Part shown: positions 36,880 through 45,882 of the stretch, piece by piece
Layout of the letters: each line of letters starts with the position of its first letter
How positions within the stretch are numbered: the stretch's first letter is position 1
NCBI RefSeq assembly: GCF_015864665.1
Contig: NZ_JADYWU010000001.1
Coordinates: 1,550,001-1,614,000 of the forward strand
Length of the DNA: 64,000 nucleotides
Direction: 5' to 3'
Source: Salinibacterium sp. SWN167
Lineage (GTDB): Bacteria > Actinomycetota > Actinomycetes > Actinomycetales > Microbacteriaceae
Translations under genes and position numbers: made by a program
Notes under the pieces: generated by a model
Told to the model about the DNA's origin: nothing
Databases searched by the model: none
Seen by the model: the letters and a program-made list of their open reading frames with translations, nothing else

Positions 36880-37903
36880 CGAAATAACGCCCGACGTAAA
36901 CCCCGTGCCCGCCTCGACCTGGTTGGTGGGCGGCTGGGGTGCGGATATGGAGTGCGAGTCCGAAGGCATCTCTGTCCTGCGCAGTAGGCCGGATGGGTCG
37001 CTCGAGCTCGCGCAACGCGTTGCGGAGGTGCCCTCGGCATCCTTTATCGTGGTCGATGGTGACCGCGTGTATTCGACGCTCGAAGGATCAGGCCAGGTCG
37101 CAGCATTCGACCGCGACGGCGAGACCCTCAGCACTCCAACGTTCACCGCCAGCGGAGGCCAATACCCCTGCCACATTGCGGTCCATGGCTCCACGATCAT
37201 TGCCGCAAACTATGGCACCGGCACGCTCGGAGTCATCGAGGCGTCGGCGGAACCCACGGCGCTCGACACGCGTCAGGTCGTCGAGACTGTCGGGCTCGGT
37301 CCACGACCGCAACAGGAGGGCCCGCACGCGCACTCCTCAGTTTTCGTCGATGACAGCACGCTCTTCACTCTCGATTTGGGCGCCGACCTCATCCGCGTTT
37401 TCAGCTACGTCGATTTCGCGATCGAACAGATCGCCGAGGTCGCTACGCCGGCAGGGTTTGGTCCGCGCGATATCGTCGCCCGCCCCGGCAATCTGTTCTA
37501 TGTGCTCGGAGAACACGGATGCGGCTTGCTCGTTTTCGAGTGGAAGAACCGTGCACTGCAGCAACTGTGCTCCATCGCGCTGCCTGGTGCTGTGGAAGGC
37601 GACCAAGCGTCCGCCATCGCAATCTCAGCCGACGGCCGCTTCGCCTACGCTGGGGTGCGCCACAGCAATCAGATTGCGGTCATGACGATTGCTGACGATG
37701 GCCGAAGCGTTGCACCGCTTACTTCTGTGTCGTGCGAGGGGAACTGGCCGCGCCACATCATCATGAGCGACGACATTCTTCACGTCTGCAACCAGTATTC
37801 GCACGAAGTGGCTAGCTTCAGAATTGATCTCAACGGTATTCCGCAGCTGATTGCCCCACCAACCCGGGTGCTTTCGCCAACATACCTCGCCAGAATCGCC
37901 TGA
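36866..37903 (+). CDS. Lactonase family beta-propeller protein
   Basis: A 345-residue protein resembling 6-phosphogluconolactonase of the seven-bladed propeller type. Diagnostic blocks: GGQYPCHIAVHG, IIAANYGTGTLGVIE, GPRPQQEGPHAHSSVF (QxxPHxH is the family mark), FGPRDIVARPG, and NWPRHIIMSD. Each occurs at the expected spacing along blades. No signal peptide. GTG 36866 overlaps the ATPase gene by 14 bases with GGAG eight bases upstream. Substrate is unknown; the operon link to a transporter hints at a sugar- or lactone-bearing solute. Confidence 0.85.
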   Translation: MNSTNEITPDVNPVPASTWLVGGWGADMECESEGISVLRSRPDGSLELAQRVAEVPSASFIVVDGDRVYSTLEGSGQVAAFDRDGETLSTPTFTASGGQYPCHIAVHGSTIIAANYGTGTLGVIEASAEPTALDTRQVVETVGLGPRPQQEGPHAHSSVFVDDSTLFTLDLGADLIRVFSYVDFAIEQIAEVATPAGFGPRDIVARPGNLFYVLGEHGCGLLVFEWKNRALQQLCSIALPGAVEGDQASAIAISADGRFAYAGVRHSNQIAVMTIADDGRSVAPLTSVSCEGNWPRHIIMSDDILHVCNQYSHEVASFRIDLNGIPQLIAPPTRVLSPTYLARIA

Positions 37904-37954
37904 TGGTTTTTCAAGTGCGAAATCATTTGCTAAAGTAATTGAGTCGCACAGCGA

Positions 37955-38027
37955 TCCTCGATAGCTCAATTGGCAGAGCAACGCACTGTTAATGCGTAGG
38001 TTCTTGGTTCAAGTCCAAGTCGAGGAG
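37955..38027 (+). tRNA. tRNA-Asn (GTT)
   Basis: A full cloverleaf: acceptor TCCTCGA with TCGAGGA, D arm GCTC/GAGC, anticodon stem ACGCA/TGCGT with loop CTGTTAA (anticodon GTT), T arm CTTGG-TTCAAGT-CCAAG, discriminator G. CCA is not encoded. A terminator hairpin follows directly. Confidence 0.97.
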
Positions 38028-38032
38028 CTTAT

Positions 38033-38062
38033 AAGTCCCGGTCACTTCGGTGGCCGGGACTT
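38033..38062 (+). terminator. Terminator hairpin after tRNA-Asn
   Basis: Stem AAGTCCCGGTCAC (38033-38045) with its complement at 38050-38062 (one G-T pair), loop TTCG, then TCGTGCTTTCC. Confidence 0.75.
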
Positions 38063-38226
38063 CGTGCTTTCCGCGAGGTGCTTTTCCCGCGAAGTGGTGG
38101 GCGAGTTTTCTCGCGTTGTCGCGACTGCAGCCTGGCACCGAGAATCTTTCCCTACTCCGCCGGGAGTAGCGCACGCTGCACCGCCGAGCCGACGCGGTAA
38201 TACCCCGCGGCAACTACCATCAAGGC

Positions 38227-39531
38227 ATGTCTTCGTCACCTCGTCGCTCGATGCCGCGCGCATCGAAGGCGATGCTCGACGCCGTCGTGAACGGCACGGG
38301 TGTCAGCGCATCGCAGTCTCCGCGGTCGCGTCGTTTGCGGCGGTGGATTCCCGTCGTTATTTCGCTACTGGTGCAGGTGCCCATCACGATCGTGGGGGTG
38401 ATCTGGACGGGTGCTTATGCGGAGTACGGTGATGCGGCATCCGAACTGCCGTTCACTACTGTTCTTGAGTTGAGCAGTATTGGTGCCGGCGCGATTGTCG
38501 CCATCGCGCTGTCGATCGTGGGCCCGCTGCTGCTGCTGTGGATTCGGCGTTATCCCGGGCCCATCATCGCTGTGATTTCGGCGTTGGCGGCGGCAGACTT
38601 TCTCATCGGCTACTCGGTGCTCTCTGCGCCGTATCTCGCACTAGCATTCGCGATTGTCATTGCGATCTCCCACGGTGCTCGCACCTGGACGTGGGTGTCG
38701 ATGATTGTCGTGTGGGAGGCAACGCTTCTTGCCGCTCTGGTCGTGGGCATCGAGCTCGACCCGTATCGCATTGTCCCCACCACGATCGGTCTGTTGGTGG
38801 TGCTCGGGTTTGCTGAAGTGAATCGTCGTCGGCGTGAACAGCTCGAGCAGTTCCACGCCGCTTTTGCGAGTCGTCGTGAAGAAGAGCTGCGCGCCGAGCG
38901 TACGAGAATCGCGCGTGAGTTGCACGACGTCTTGGCACACTCCCTGAGCCAGATAAACGTGCAGGCCGGCGTCGGTCTTCACCTCATGCACAAGCAGCCA
39001 GAACAGGCCGAGGAAGCTCTCGCGAGCATCAAAATCTCGAGCAGAGAAGCGCTTAACGAAGTGCGATCGCTGCTGGGGATGCTGCGTAGTGAGGACTCTG
39101 GCACCGCGGAGGGTGCTGCCGATAATGCGCCGCTCGTCCCTGAGCCAGATCTCTCTCGCCTCACGAGCCTCGCCGATTCTGTGCGTGCGCAAGGCGTTGA
39201 GGTTGATCTCACTTCAGAGATCTCAGAGCACACTGCCGCGGCCGTTCAGCTGGCGCTGTATCGCATCGTGCAAGAGTCACTCACGAACGTGGTGCGGCAT
39301 GCATCGGCGACCTCTGCGGTGGTCTCGCTGGTGGTCGAGGGCGACGACTATCTCGTTACTATTACCGATGACGGTGTCGGTATCGATACCGATGGTCACA
39401 CGGAGGGGCGAGGGCTGCTGGGCATGCGAGAGCGAGCTGAACTACTCGGGGGAGCGATGACGGTGCGCGATCGTGCGCCGCGCGGCACCGTGGTGACGGC
39501 TCGAATTCCGCGCCGTTCGGCATCCGCATGA
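38227..39531 (+). CDS. Two-component sensor histidine kinase (HisKA_3 / NarL-type)
   Basis: A 434-residue kinase. The N-terminal half has about five hydrophobic helices (about 40-195). A short coiled region leads to the dimerisation box RIARELHDVLAHS, with phospho-acceptor His233. The HATPase domain has RIVQESLTNVVRHA, DDGVGID and GRGLLGMRERAELLGG. ATG 38227 is preceded by TACCAT and six bases, so it is probably leaderless. The stop overlaps the response regulator. The signal is unknown; a downstream azlCD pair may be part of its regulon or merely adjacent. Confidence 0.93.
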   Translation: MSSSPRRSMPRASKAMLDAVVNGTGVSASQSPRSRRLRRWIPVVISLLVQVPITIVGVIWTGAYAEYGDAASELPFTTVLELSSIGAGAIVAIALSIVGPLLLLWIRRYPGPIIAVISALAAADFLIGYSVLSAPYLALAFAIVIAISHGARTWTWVSMIVVWEATLLAALVVGIELDPYRIVPTTIGLLVVLGFAEVNRRRREQLEQFHAAFASRREEELRAERTRIARELHDVLAHSLSQINVQAGVGLHLMHKQPEQAEEALASIKISSREALNEVRSLLGMLRSEDSGTAEGAADNAPLVPEPDLSRLTSLADSVRAQGVEVDLTSEISEHTAAAVQLALYRIVQESLTNVVRHASATSAVVSLVVEGDDYLVTITDDGVGIDTDGHTEGRGLLGMRERAELLGGAMTVRDRAPRGTVVTARIPRRSASA

Positions 39532-40193
39532 TCCGGATTGTTATTGCCGATGACCAGCAGCTGATCCGGGCCGGCTTCAGCAGCCTCCTCAACGCCGAAG
39601 ATGGCATCGAAGTGGTGGGCGCAGCGGCAACCGGCACCGAGGTCATTGAGGTGGTTCGTCGTGAGCGCCCCGACGTTGTCTTGATGGACATTCGGATGCC
39701 CGAAGGCGACGGTTTGTGGGCGACCGAACAGATCGCGACTTATCCCGAACTCGCTGATACGCGCATCGTTGTTGTGACCACCTTCGAAGTGGACGAGTAC
39801 GTCGCTCGGGCTATCCGTGCTGGCGCCAGCGGTTTTCTTGTGAAAGACACCGAGCCTGTTGAACTGATTCGAGCGGTTCGTGTTGTGGCCTCAGGCGATG
39901 CACTCTTGAGTCCCGGCGTCACCAAACGACTCCTCGAACGCTTTGCTCGCGGCTCTCATGCGGCCGTCGATGATGCCATCTTGTCGGCCATTACCGATCG
40001 TGAACGTGAGGTGCTGGCTCTTGTCGGCCAGGGGCTCACCAACGCAGAGATCGGTACCAAACTCTTCCTGAGCCCGCTCACGGCCAAAACTCACGTCTCG
40101 CGCATCATGTCGAAGCTTGCCGCCCGAGACCGCGTGCAACTCGTCGTGATCGCGTATGAGACCGGGCTTGTCTCGCTGGGGCGGGCGGTGTGA
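39528..40193 (+). CDS. Two-component response regulator, LuxR/NarL family
   Basis: A 221-residue regulator. The receiver domain (1-120) has phospho-acceptor Asp54 in VVLMDIRMP and the conserved Lys in GFLVKDT. The C-terminal LuxR helix-turn-helix (about 150-215) reads LTNAEIGTKLFLSPLTAKTHVSRIMSKLAARDR. ATG 39528 overlaps the kinase stop; the stop overlaps azlC. The three overlaps make one transcription unit. Confidence 0.95.
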   Translation: MIRIVIADDQQLIRAGFSSLLNAEDGIEVVGAAATGTEVIEVVRRERPDVVLMDIRMPEGDGLWATEQIATYPELADTRIVVVTTFEVDEYVARAIRAGASGFLVKDTEPVELIRAVRVVASGDALLSPGVTKRLLERFARGSHAAVDDAILSAITDREREVLALVGQGLTNAEIGTKLFLSPLTAKTHVSRIMSKLAARDRVQLVVIAYETGLVSLGRAV

Positions 40194-40975
40194 CGAGCAG
40201 CATGACGGATGGCATTGCAGACGGTGTCGCACACAGAAAACGGCACCCGGCACGGTCTCCCGAAGTCTCGGCGGCTATCCGCTCCAGCTTTGCGGTGGGC
40301 CTTGCTGTTGCCGCGTACGGAATTTCCTTTGGCGCACTGGCAGTAGCGGCGGGGCTGGATGTCTGGCAAGCCTGCGTGCTCAGCCTGTTGATGTTTTCGG
40401 GCGGCTCCCAATTCGCTCTCGTTGGTGTGCTCGCGACGGGTGGCACAGCGGCCGGCGGTGCAGCGATCGCTAGTGCGGTGCTGTTGGGTGCGCGCAACTC
40501 GTTGTACGCCCTGCGCGTGGCTCCCATGATCGGCCCCGGGGTTGCCAAACGACTGTTGGCGGGCCACTGGACTATCGACGAGAGTACCGCCGTCTCCACA
40601 GCACAGCCCACCCTGACAAGCCAGCGTGCGGGCTTCTGGTGGACCGGCGCCATCATCTACGTCGGTTGGAACCTGACGACCCTCCTCGGGGCCCTCATTG
40701 GCGATCAACTCGGCGACGTGAGCCAGTACGGATTAGATGCCGCTGCCGCAGCAGCATTCTTGGGGCTCCTGTGGCCGCGATTGAAGCAGCTGCAACCCAT
40801 TGTGGTGGCGGTCGGTGCCGCAGTCGTTGCCGCGGTGCTCATGCCCGTTCTGCCCGCGGGGCTGCCGGTGCTCGCCGCGACGCTCGTAGCTGTCGCCGTG
40901 GGCCTGACAAACTGGCTGGGAACCCGCGAGAGCGACCTCGCCGAAGCTGAACCCGATCCGATGGGGGAGCGATGA
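40190..40975 (+). CDS. azlC: AzlC-family branched-chain amino acid exporter, large subunit
   Basis: A 261-residue membrane protein with about five to seven helices. Family blocks: YGISFGALAVAAGL, FSGGSQFALVG, ARNSLYALRVAP and a C-terminal run of GLLWPRLK and hydrophobic segments. With AzlD it forms an LIV-E-type exporter for leucine, isoleucine or valine and analogues. GTG 40190 overlaps the response regulator; the stop overlaps azlD by four bases. Confidence 0.9.
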   Translation: MTSSMTDGIADGVAHRKRHPARSPEVSAAIRSSFAVGLAVAAYGISFGALAVAAGLDVWQACVLSLLMFSGGSQFALVGVLATGGTAAGGAAIASAVLLGARNSLYALRVAPMIGPGVAKRLLAGHWTIDESTAVSTAQPTLTSQRAGFWWTGAIIYVGWNLTTLLGALIGDQLGDVSQYGLDAAAAAAFLGLLWPRLKQLQPIVVAVGAAVVAAVLMPVLPAGLPVLAATLVAVAVGLTNWLGTRESDLAEAEPDPMGER

Positions 40976-41277
40976 CGGTCTGGCACATCATTCTGATCGC
41001 CTCGATCGCCGTGCTCGCCCTCAAGCTCGCGGGCTTCACGATCCCCGCGGCGTGGGCCGAGAAACCCACGGTGGCGAGGCTCGCCAATCTGCTCACGGTC
41101 TCGCTATTGGCGGCACTCATCGTTGTTCAGACGTTCGGTTCAGCGCGCGGCTTTGAAGTGGATGCCCGGCTGCCGGCCGTCGCCGTCGCCGCCATGCTTT
41201 TCTCGCTGCGAGTGCCCTTTATCGTCGTGATCATCGCGGCCGCTCTCGTGGCCGCCGGTATTCGGGCGCTGACGTAG
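40972..41277 (+). CDS. azlD: AzlD-family branched-chain amino acid exporter, small subunit
   Basis: A 101-residue protein of four hydrophobic helices (WHIILIASIAVLALKLAGF; NLLTVSLLAALIVVQTF; ARLPAVAVAAMLFSLRVPFIVVIIAAALVAAGI). Length and companion gene fit AzlD. Start ATG 40972 overlaps azlC. Confidence 0.9.
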   Translation: MTVWHIILIASIAVLALKLAGFTIPAAWAEKPTVARLANLLTVSLLAALIVVQTFGSARGFEVDARLPAVAVAAMLFSLRVPFIVVIIAAALVAAGIRALT

Positions 41278-41307
41278 AGCGCTTTTCCGTGCGGGGGTTG
41301 CGCTGAC

Positions 41308-41871
41308 TTAGGCGTCGAGCTGTTCCTCGGTGGGCAACCACGAGAGCCCAGGCTGACCCCAGCCCTGCTTGCGAATCGCTTTCGCGGCCGCCTTGGCATC
41401 CGGAGCCTGCAGGCGGTCGGCGTAGAGCACGCCGTCGAGGTGATCGTATTCATGTTGGAAGATGCGGGCGAGCCAGCCCGACGCTTCAATTTCGAACGGC
41501 TGTTGCTGCAGGTCGAAGGCGCGCAGGATGACGCGGTCGGCACGGGCAAGCGGGTAGCGTTCGCCGGGAATCGAGAGGCAACCCTCTTCATCCGCGTCGT
41601 CGGAGTCGAGCACGGGGGTGGGGCTTTGCCAAAGTTCGGGATTGATGGCGACACCGTGCCAGTGCGTGTCGTCGTCGTCGGTCCAGTCGTAGACAAAGAT
41701 GCGTAAGCCGACGCCGACCTGCGGCGCGGCCAAGCCGACGCCCGGTGCTTCTTCCATCGTCTCGATCATGTCGTTGACGAGAGTCGTGAGCTCGCTATCG
41801 AAGGCCGTCACCGGGTTCGCTGGAGTGTGGAGCACCGGATCGCCGGTGATAATGATGGGAAGAACGGCCAT
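41308..41871 (-). CDS. def: Peptide deformylase
   Basis: A 187-residue metalloenzyme that removes the formyl group from nascent proteins. Motif 1 GVGLAAPQVG, motif 2 EEGCLSIPG, motif 3 QHEYDHLDG provide Cys and two His metal ligands plus the catalytic Glu. ATG 41871 is preceded on the minus strand by TATTCT and six bases, so the transcript is probably leaderless and the longer upstream frame is not used. The divergent DMT gene starts 41 bases away. Confidence 0.95.
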   Translation of the reverse strand: MAVLPIIITGDPVLHTPANPVTAFDSELTTLVNDMIETMEEAPGVGLAAPQVGVGLRIFVYDWTDDDDTHWHGVAINPELWQSPTPVLDSDDADEEGCLSIPGERYPLARADRVILRAFDLQQQPFEIEASGWLARIFQHEYDHLDGVLYADRLQAPDAKAAAKAIRKQGWGQPGLSWLPTEEQLDA

Positions 41872-41877
41872 GTACCC

Positions 41878-41905
41878 AGAATATCCCGTGCGAACCGAGT
41901 ACATT
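41878..41905. promoter_or_regulatory. Back-to-back leaderless promoters of def and the DMT gene
   Basis: The minus-strand -10 TATTCT (complement at 41878-41883) lies six bases before ATG 41871, and the plus-strand -10 TACATT (41900-41905) lies six bases before GTG 41912. The whole divergent control region is 40 bases. Confidence 0.55.
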
Positions 41906-41911
41906 TGACGA

Positions 41912-42853
41912 GTGCCGCCGGACATCCTTGACCTCAGCGATCAGATAAGCCTGACGCCGCTGCAAGCGGTGGGTATTCCGTTGGCCCTCATCGGCGCGAT
42001 CCTGTTGTCGCTGGGAGCGCAGTTTCAACATCGTGGCGTTGCCCGCATGGAGCAGCACCATGGCAGCGAAGCCAGCGCAGGCCTCAACTTTTCCCAGATC
42101 AAGGCGCTGCTTGCCCGTCCGTCGTGGGTAATCGGCACGGCGTTTCTCGGGCTCGCCATCGTTTTTCAGCTTTCGAGCCTGTCGCTTTCCCCGCTCATGG
42201 TGGTGCAACCCCTCGGCGCCGTTGCGCTCGTGATGACCGCGATCATGAATTCCCGCGTCGCGAAGGTGCGCTTGGATGCCATTTCCATTCGAGCGATCGT
42301 GATGTGCGTTGTCGGTGTTGGTGTGTTTGTCGGAATCGCCGCGATGTTCGCCAAGTCCACGGTTATCACCCAGCGTGAGCTGTCAATTGTGCTCATCGTC
42401 TTGGCGATCGTCTTGGCACTCTGGATCGTGCTGTTCCTGGTCTTCCGCACGAACGCGTCCCCTGTTTTTTATATCTTGGGTGCCGGCATGCTGTTTGGTT
42501 TCGTCGCGACGCTCGCCAAGGTTGTCATCGACCGCATCAAGACGATCATGATTTCGGGTTCTGGATTTGAGAGCACGGATTTCCTTACGATCCTGTGCAT
42601 TGTTGGGCTCATCGCTGCGTCCCTTCTCGGTTCGTACTTCGTGCAGACCGCATACGCCTCCGGCCCGCCAGACCTCGTGGTGGCGGGACTCACCGTTATC
42701 GACCCGCTCGTTGCGGTGACGGTCGGCATCCTCGTTCTGGGAGAAGCAGCCGATGCGCCGCTCTGGGCAATCATTGCGTTTGTGATTACGGGTGCCGTGG
42801 CCATTTTCGGTGTGTTCTCGCTGTCGAAGCACCACCCGCAACTGAAGTCGTAG
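41912..42853 (+). CDS. DMT-superfamily transporter (NIPA/EamA-like)
   Basis: A 313-residue protein with nine to ten hydrophobic helices. It has the drug/metabolite transporter pattern, with PLMVVQPLGAVALVMTAI in the first half and GPPDLVVAGLTVIDPLVAVTVGILVLGE in the second. Substrate unknown. Start GTG 41912. The last residues are charged (SKHHPQLKS), as expected for a cytoplasmic tail. Confidence 0.85.
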   Translation: MPPDILDLSDQISLTPLQAVGIPLALIGAILLSLGAQFQHRGVARMEQHHGSEASAGLNFSQIKALLARPSWVIGTAFLGLAIVFQLSSLSLSPLMVVQPLGAVALVMTAIMNSRVAKVRLDAISIRAIVMCVVGVGVFVGIAAMFAKSTVITQRELSIVLIVLAIVLALWIVLFLVFRTNASPVFYILGAGMLFGFVATLAKVVIDRIKTIMISGSGFESTDFLTILCIVGLIAASLLGSYFVQTAYASGPPDLVVAGLTVIDPLVAVTVGILVLGEAADAPLWAIIAFVITGAVAIFGVFSLSKHHPQLKS

Positions 42854-42983
42854 TATTTCGAGGCGCTCGGTCGAGCAGCCCGTGCGTGCAGGCCGCGTGA
42901 GGTACGTTATTAGATGCCGTTGACCTGACTGGGTCGTAAACGCACTGGCTCGTGACGCACAACTGTTAAGGAACTCTTCGACT

Positions 42984-44228
42984 GTGACTTCCGCTGTGAG
43001 ACGCTCGCCCCACGAGGGCAAACCGCGACTTCGCATTCTGATCGGTGCCGACACTTTCTGGCCACAAATTAATGGTGCAGCGACCTTCATTGCTCGATTG
43101 GCCGCTGGTCTCGCTGAGCGCGGCCATGATGTGCACATTGTGGCTCCCTCGTACTCCAACAAGAAGTTGGGCACGATGGTCGAGGAGCATGAGGGGCAGA
43201 AAATGACCCTGCATCGCCTCTACTCGTGGCGCTGGCTCGGCCACCCGTGGCTTCGGTTCATGATGCCGTGGCGGGTCAGGCAAAATTCGGCACGCATTCT
43301 TGATCAGGTGAAGCCCGATGTCATCCACTTTCAGTCGCACATCATCGTCGGCCGCGGCATGACGATCGAGGGCGAAAAGCGAGGAATTCGTCTCGTCGGC
43401 ACTAATCACTTCATGCCCGAGAATTTGCTCGATCACGCCTACATCATCCCCAAATTCTTGCGCCGAAAAGCTATTCAGGCGGGGTGGGCTGCTGCCGGAC
43501 GTTCCTTCTTGCGTGCCGCGTGGGTAACCACTCCGACCCGGCGCGCCGCCGAATATCTCGAAGCAAACACGAACGTGCGCAACGTCGTTGCGGTGTCATG
43601 TGGGATCAATGCCGATGGTTACAACGGCAATCTTGAGCCCAAGCCGGAGAACCTCATTGTGTTCTTGGGGCGCCTCTCCGACGAGAAGCAGATCGATAAA
43701 CTCATTCGCGCTCTCGCGATTCTTGACCCTGCGCTCGACGCGAAGCTCGAGATCGTGGGCGGGGGAGAGCTCGAAGGAAAACTTCGTGCCCTTGCAGCCT
43801 CTTTGGGCGTCGCGGATCGTGTGACCCTCACCGGATTTGTCGAGCAAGATCAACTGCGTGATGCGCTTCAGCGTGGTTCAGTGTTCGCGATGCCATCGAT
43901 CGCGGAGCTGCAAAGCATCTCAACAATGGAAGCGATGGCGTCTGGGCTGCCCGTCGTTGCTGCTGACGCCATGGCTCTGCCTCACCTTGTGCACGATGGG
44001 GAGAACGGGTTCCTGTTCGAGCCCGGCAACGTCGAGGATCTGGCCGCAAAACTCACCCGAGTGCTGTCGATGCCAGCGGATGAGGTGCTGAAGTTCAAGA
44101 AAGAAAGCTTGGCCATCGTGGCCGCCCACGACATCCAGCGCACCCTCGACACGTTCGAGAGCATGTATCGCGGCGAAGACGTCGCGGTCGCGGCATCAGC
44201 GGCCAGCAAAAACGAGAGCGCCTCCTAA
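42984..44228 (+). CDS. Glycosyltransferase family 4
   Basis: A 414-residue GT-B retaining glycosyltransferase. The N-terminal domain shows GADTFWPQINGAATFIARLAAGLAERGHDVHIVAPS; the C-terminal donor domain has VFLGRLSDEKQIDKLIRAL and the E-x7-E motif (IAELQSISTMEAMASGLPVVAAD), with HDGENGFLFEPG. The resemblance is to bacterial lipid mannosyl/glucosyltransferases (PimB-like or diacylglycerol glucosyltransferase), but acceptor and donor cannot be fixed. Its TAA lies in the loop of a 14-bp hairpin. Confidence 0.9.
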   Translation: MTSAVRRSPHEGKPRLRILIGADTFWPQINGAATFIARLAAGLAERGHDVHIVAPSYSNKKLGTMVEEHEGQKMTLHRLYSWRWLGHPWLRFMMPWRVRQNSARILDQVKPDVIHFQSHIIVGRGMTIEGEKRGIRLVGTNHFMPENLLDHAYIIPKFLRRKAIQAGWAAAGRSFLRAAWVTTPTRRAAEYLEANTNVRNVVAVSCGINADGYNGNLEPKPENLIVFLGRLSDEKQIDKLIRALAILDPALDAKLEIVGGGELEGKLRALAASLGVADRVTLTGFVEQDQLRDALQRGSVFAMPSIAELQSISTMEAMASGLPVVAADAMALPHLVHDGENGFLFEPGNVEDLAAKLTRVLSMPADEVLKFKKESLAIVAAHDIQRTLDTFESMYRGEDVAVAASAASKNESAS

Positions 44229-44244
44229 ACGGAGACGCTCTCGT
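44212..44244 (+). terminator. Hairpin over the glycosyltransferase stop codon
   Basis: A 14-bp stem (44212-44225 with 44231-44244, one mismatch) has a five-base loop that contains the TAA (44226-44228). No T tract follows. It may act as a terminator or 3' end stabiliser between convergent genes. Confidence 0.5.
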
Positions 44245-44284
44245 GGGAGCCACAGCAATCGGCTCGTGACTGTAGGCGTGGAGC

Positions 44285-44827
44285 CTACTTCTTTGCGGGG
44301 GTGCGGTTTTCGGCCGATACCATCCAGGCGTACTGTTCGAGCGTCTCGAGGATGCCGTGTAGCAGATCCGCGCTCGTGGGGTCTTCCTCGTCGATGGGAT
44401 CGTGCACTTCGCGAATCGTTTCGATTGTTGCTTCGAGGCGTTCTGTCAGAAGGTCAATCGTGTGGGCAGTGTCCACCTCGCCAGCCGGAAATGCGGGAAG
44501 AGTCGTGGTCTCGGCCACGGTGTCGCTGCGCCCATCAGGGGTGGCGTGGAGTGCGCGCATCCGTTCGGCGATCGTGTCGCTGAAGCCGCGTGCGGCATCA
44601 ATGATTTCGTCAAGCACGAGATGAGTGTCGCGGAAGTTCTTGCCAACGACGTTCCAGTGAGCCTGCTTGCCCTGAAGCTGAAGTTCGAGCAGCTCTACGA
44701 GAACCTGCTGAAGACGATCTGCCAAGCCCTTGGAGGCGGTGAAGCCGCGCTCAGCATTCTGCTGGCGAGTTTTGCGAGCCCCAGATTTGGCTGGACTTGT
44801 GGTCTGCGCTTTCTGTGAATCAGTCAT
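44285..44827 (-). CDS. dps: Dps family DNA-binding/ferritin-like protein
   Basis: A 180-residue Dps protein, which forms dodecamers that oxidise and store iron and can coat DNA. The ferroxidase residues are in LQGKQAHWNVVGKNFRDTHLVLDEIIDAA. The N terminus is Lys/Arg/Ser-rich (1-35) and could bind DNA. ATG 44827 is chosen because TACGGT and six bases precede it on the minus strand; the longer open frame upstream is not Dps-like. Converges with the glycosyltransferase gene. Confidence 0.94.
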   Translation of the reverse strand: MTDSQKAQTTSPAKSGARKTRQQNAERGFTASKGLADRLQQVLVELLELQLQGKQAHWNVVGKNFRDTHLVLDEIIDAARGFSDTIAERMRALHATPDGRSDTVAETTTLPAFPAGEVDTAHTIDLLTERLEATIETIREVHDPIDEEDPTSADLLHGILETLEQYAWMVSAENRTPAKK

Positions 44828-44993
44828 ACCTCGACCGTACGAGGGTTGGTTTGATGCTGGCTCAACGTTGCGTGAGAGGAAGCTGAGTGTGCGGTGGTCG
44901 CTTTCGTGCACGGCACGTGTTGCGCGCAGTGGCGTGCCCTTCGTAGTCCGAATTGCCGGTAACGTAGATACGCGCCTGCAGCAGTGCAGGCAC

Positions 44994-45067
44994 GGGGCGG
45001 TAGCTCAGCTGGTTAGAGCAGCGGACTCATAATCCGTCGGTCACGGGTTCAAGTCCCGTCCGCCCTA
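44994..45067 (+). tRNA. tRNA with CAT anticodon (Met or Ile2)
   Basis: Cloverleaf: acceptor GGGGCGG with CCGCCCT (G1-T72 wobble), D arm GCTC/GAGC, anticodon stem GCGGA/TCCGT (outer pair a G-T wobble) with loop CTCATAA, T arm ACGGG-TTCAAGT-CCCGT, discriminator A. CCA is not encoded. The CAT anticodon may be elongator methionine or lysidine-modified Ile2; I cannot decide. Its 3' half is repeated at 50311-50349, marking it as the integration site of the island. Confidence 0.95.
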
Positions 45068-45068
45068 C
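45030..45068 (+). repeat. Left attachment repeat (in tRNA 3' half)
   Basis: 39 bases from the anticodon loop to just past the tRNA end, identical to 50311-50349 except C45044/T50325 and G45058/A50339. Those two positions pair with each other in the T stem. Confidence 0.88.
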
Positions 45069-45642
45069 AAATACTCTCGTTTACCAGTGATTTCCGAGTG
45101 TAATTCCGTTTTAGATCGAATAACTACGGTTAAAACTACGGTTTAGAAAGCGAAAACCTGTCTATCTGAGGTTGTTTCTAGCCAGCCGAAGGCGCCGAGC
45201 ATCGGGTTAGTGAGGTGCTTATCGTCCTGGTCCCATCTGCTCTCCATTCTCGAGCGGTCTGCGAAGTCCTGCGGGCCGATGTCATCGCCGCTCAGAGCGT
45301 TGTAGGTTGTGCACACCGATTAGGACAGGACTACCGGAGCCTCCGCAAGCATTGGGAGTCGCTCGGCTTCCGGACGCTTACTGGAACGCGCTTGTATGAG
45401 ACGCATCAGGGGAGAATTCAGGCCGATAGCTCCACAGCCCCGTTGGCACCGCGAGAGCGGTACGGTTCCAGTTATCCCAGCAGACCTGGTACCGATCTCA
45501 AGTCGCCTGAAACGCCGCGGCCGATTGCTGTTTCCACCAGGTATCTTCGCGCTACGATTTCGTCCTCTCGAAGCACCAGGATCCGAGAGTGAGCAACGAG
45601 TAGATTTTGGGGGATTCAGACGGCCAGATGATGCTTGGCTTT
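45069..45642. other. Left end of the island without a convincing gene
   Basis: 574 bases between the tRNA and the first gene. Beyond the arm-like repeats, several overlapping frames exist on both strands (for example a GTG frame from 45215), but none resembles a known family and none has a start signal. No tyrosine-integrase motif was found here on either strand. Probably regulatory or decayed DNA. Confidence 0.55.
45122..45145 (+). repeat. Left arm-like direct repeat (2 x 12 bp)
   Basis: AACTACGGTTAA (45122-45133) followed by AACTACGGTTTA (45134-45145). Lies 55 bases from the tRNA end. A related pair, AACCTACGGTTA then AACCTACGGTAT, lies at 50172-50195. Confidence 0.75.
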
Positions 45643-45882
45643 CTAATGGGCGTCCTCGGGCTCGTTGCAGGTTCCGCAGACGCCAGGGTTTAAAACTGGT
45701 TGCCAGTATTTGTGGAAGAAAGTGCCGGGTCCTGAGTAGTTGACCTGTGCTTCTCTCAGGTGACTGCGACCTCGGGTGCAGCGGCCACAGCACTGGTGGT
45801 CAACAACCGAGGGAGTCGCCTTCTTATGGCAGTGATCGCAGACGAGATACGAGCCTCCGCCGGGGACGTTCATCAAAGTCAT
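45643..45882 (-). CDS. Small Cys-rich (zinc-ribbon-like) protein
   Basis: A 79-residue protein with CDHCHKK, CCGRCTRG and CGTCNE pairs and several His, consistent with one or two small zinc sites. ATG 45882 has TACTAT and exactly six bases upstream on the minus strand, the same leaderless pattern seen elsewhere in the window, which supports a real gene; an in-frame ATG at 45873 is an alternative. Family unknown. Located in the left part of the island. Confidence 0.55.
   Translation of the reverse strand: MTLMNVPGGGSYLVCDHCHKKATPSVVDHQCCGRCTRGRSHLREAQVNYSGPGTFFHKYWQPVLNPGVCGTCNEPEDAH

Noticed and set aside
45215-45592. Plus-strand frame in the left end of the island
   Set aside because: No start signal, two competing frames over the same bases and no family features.
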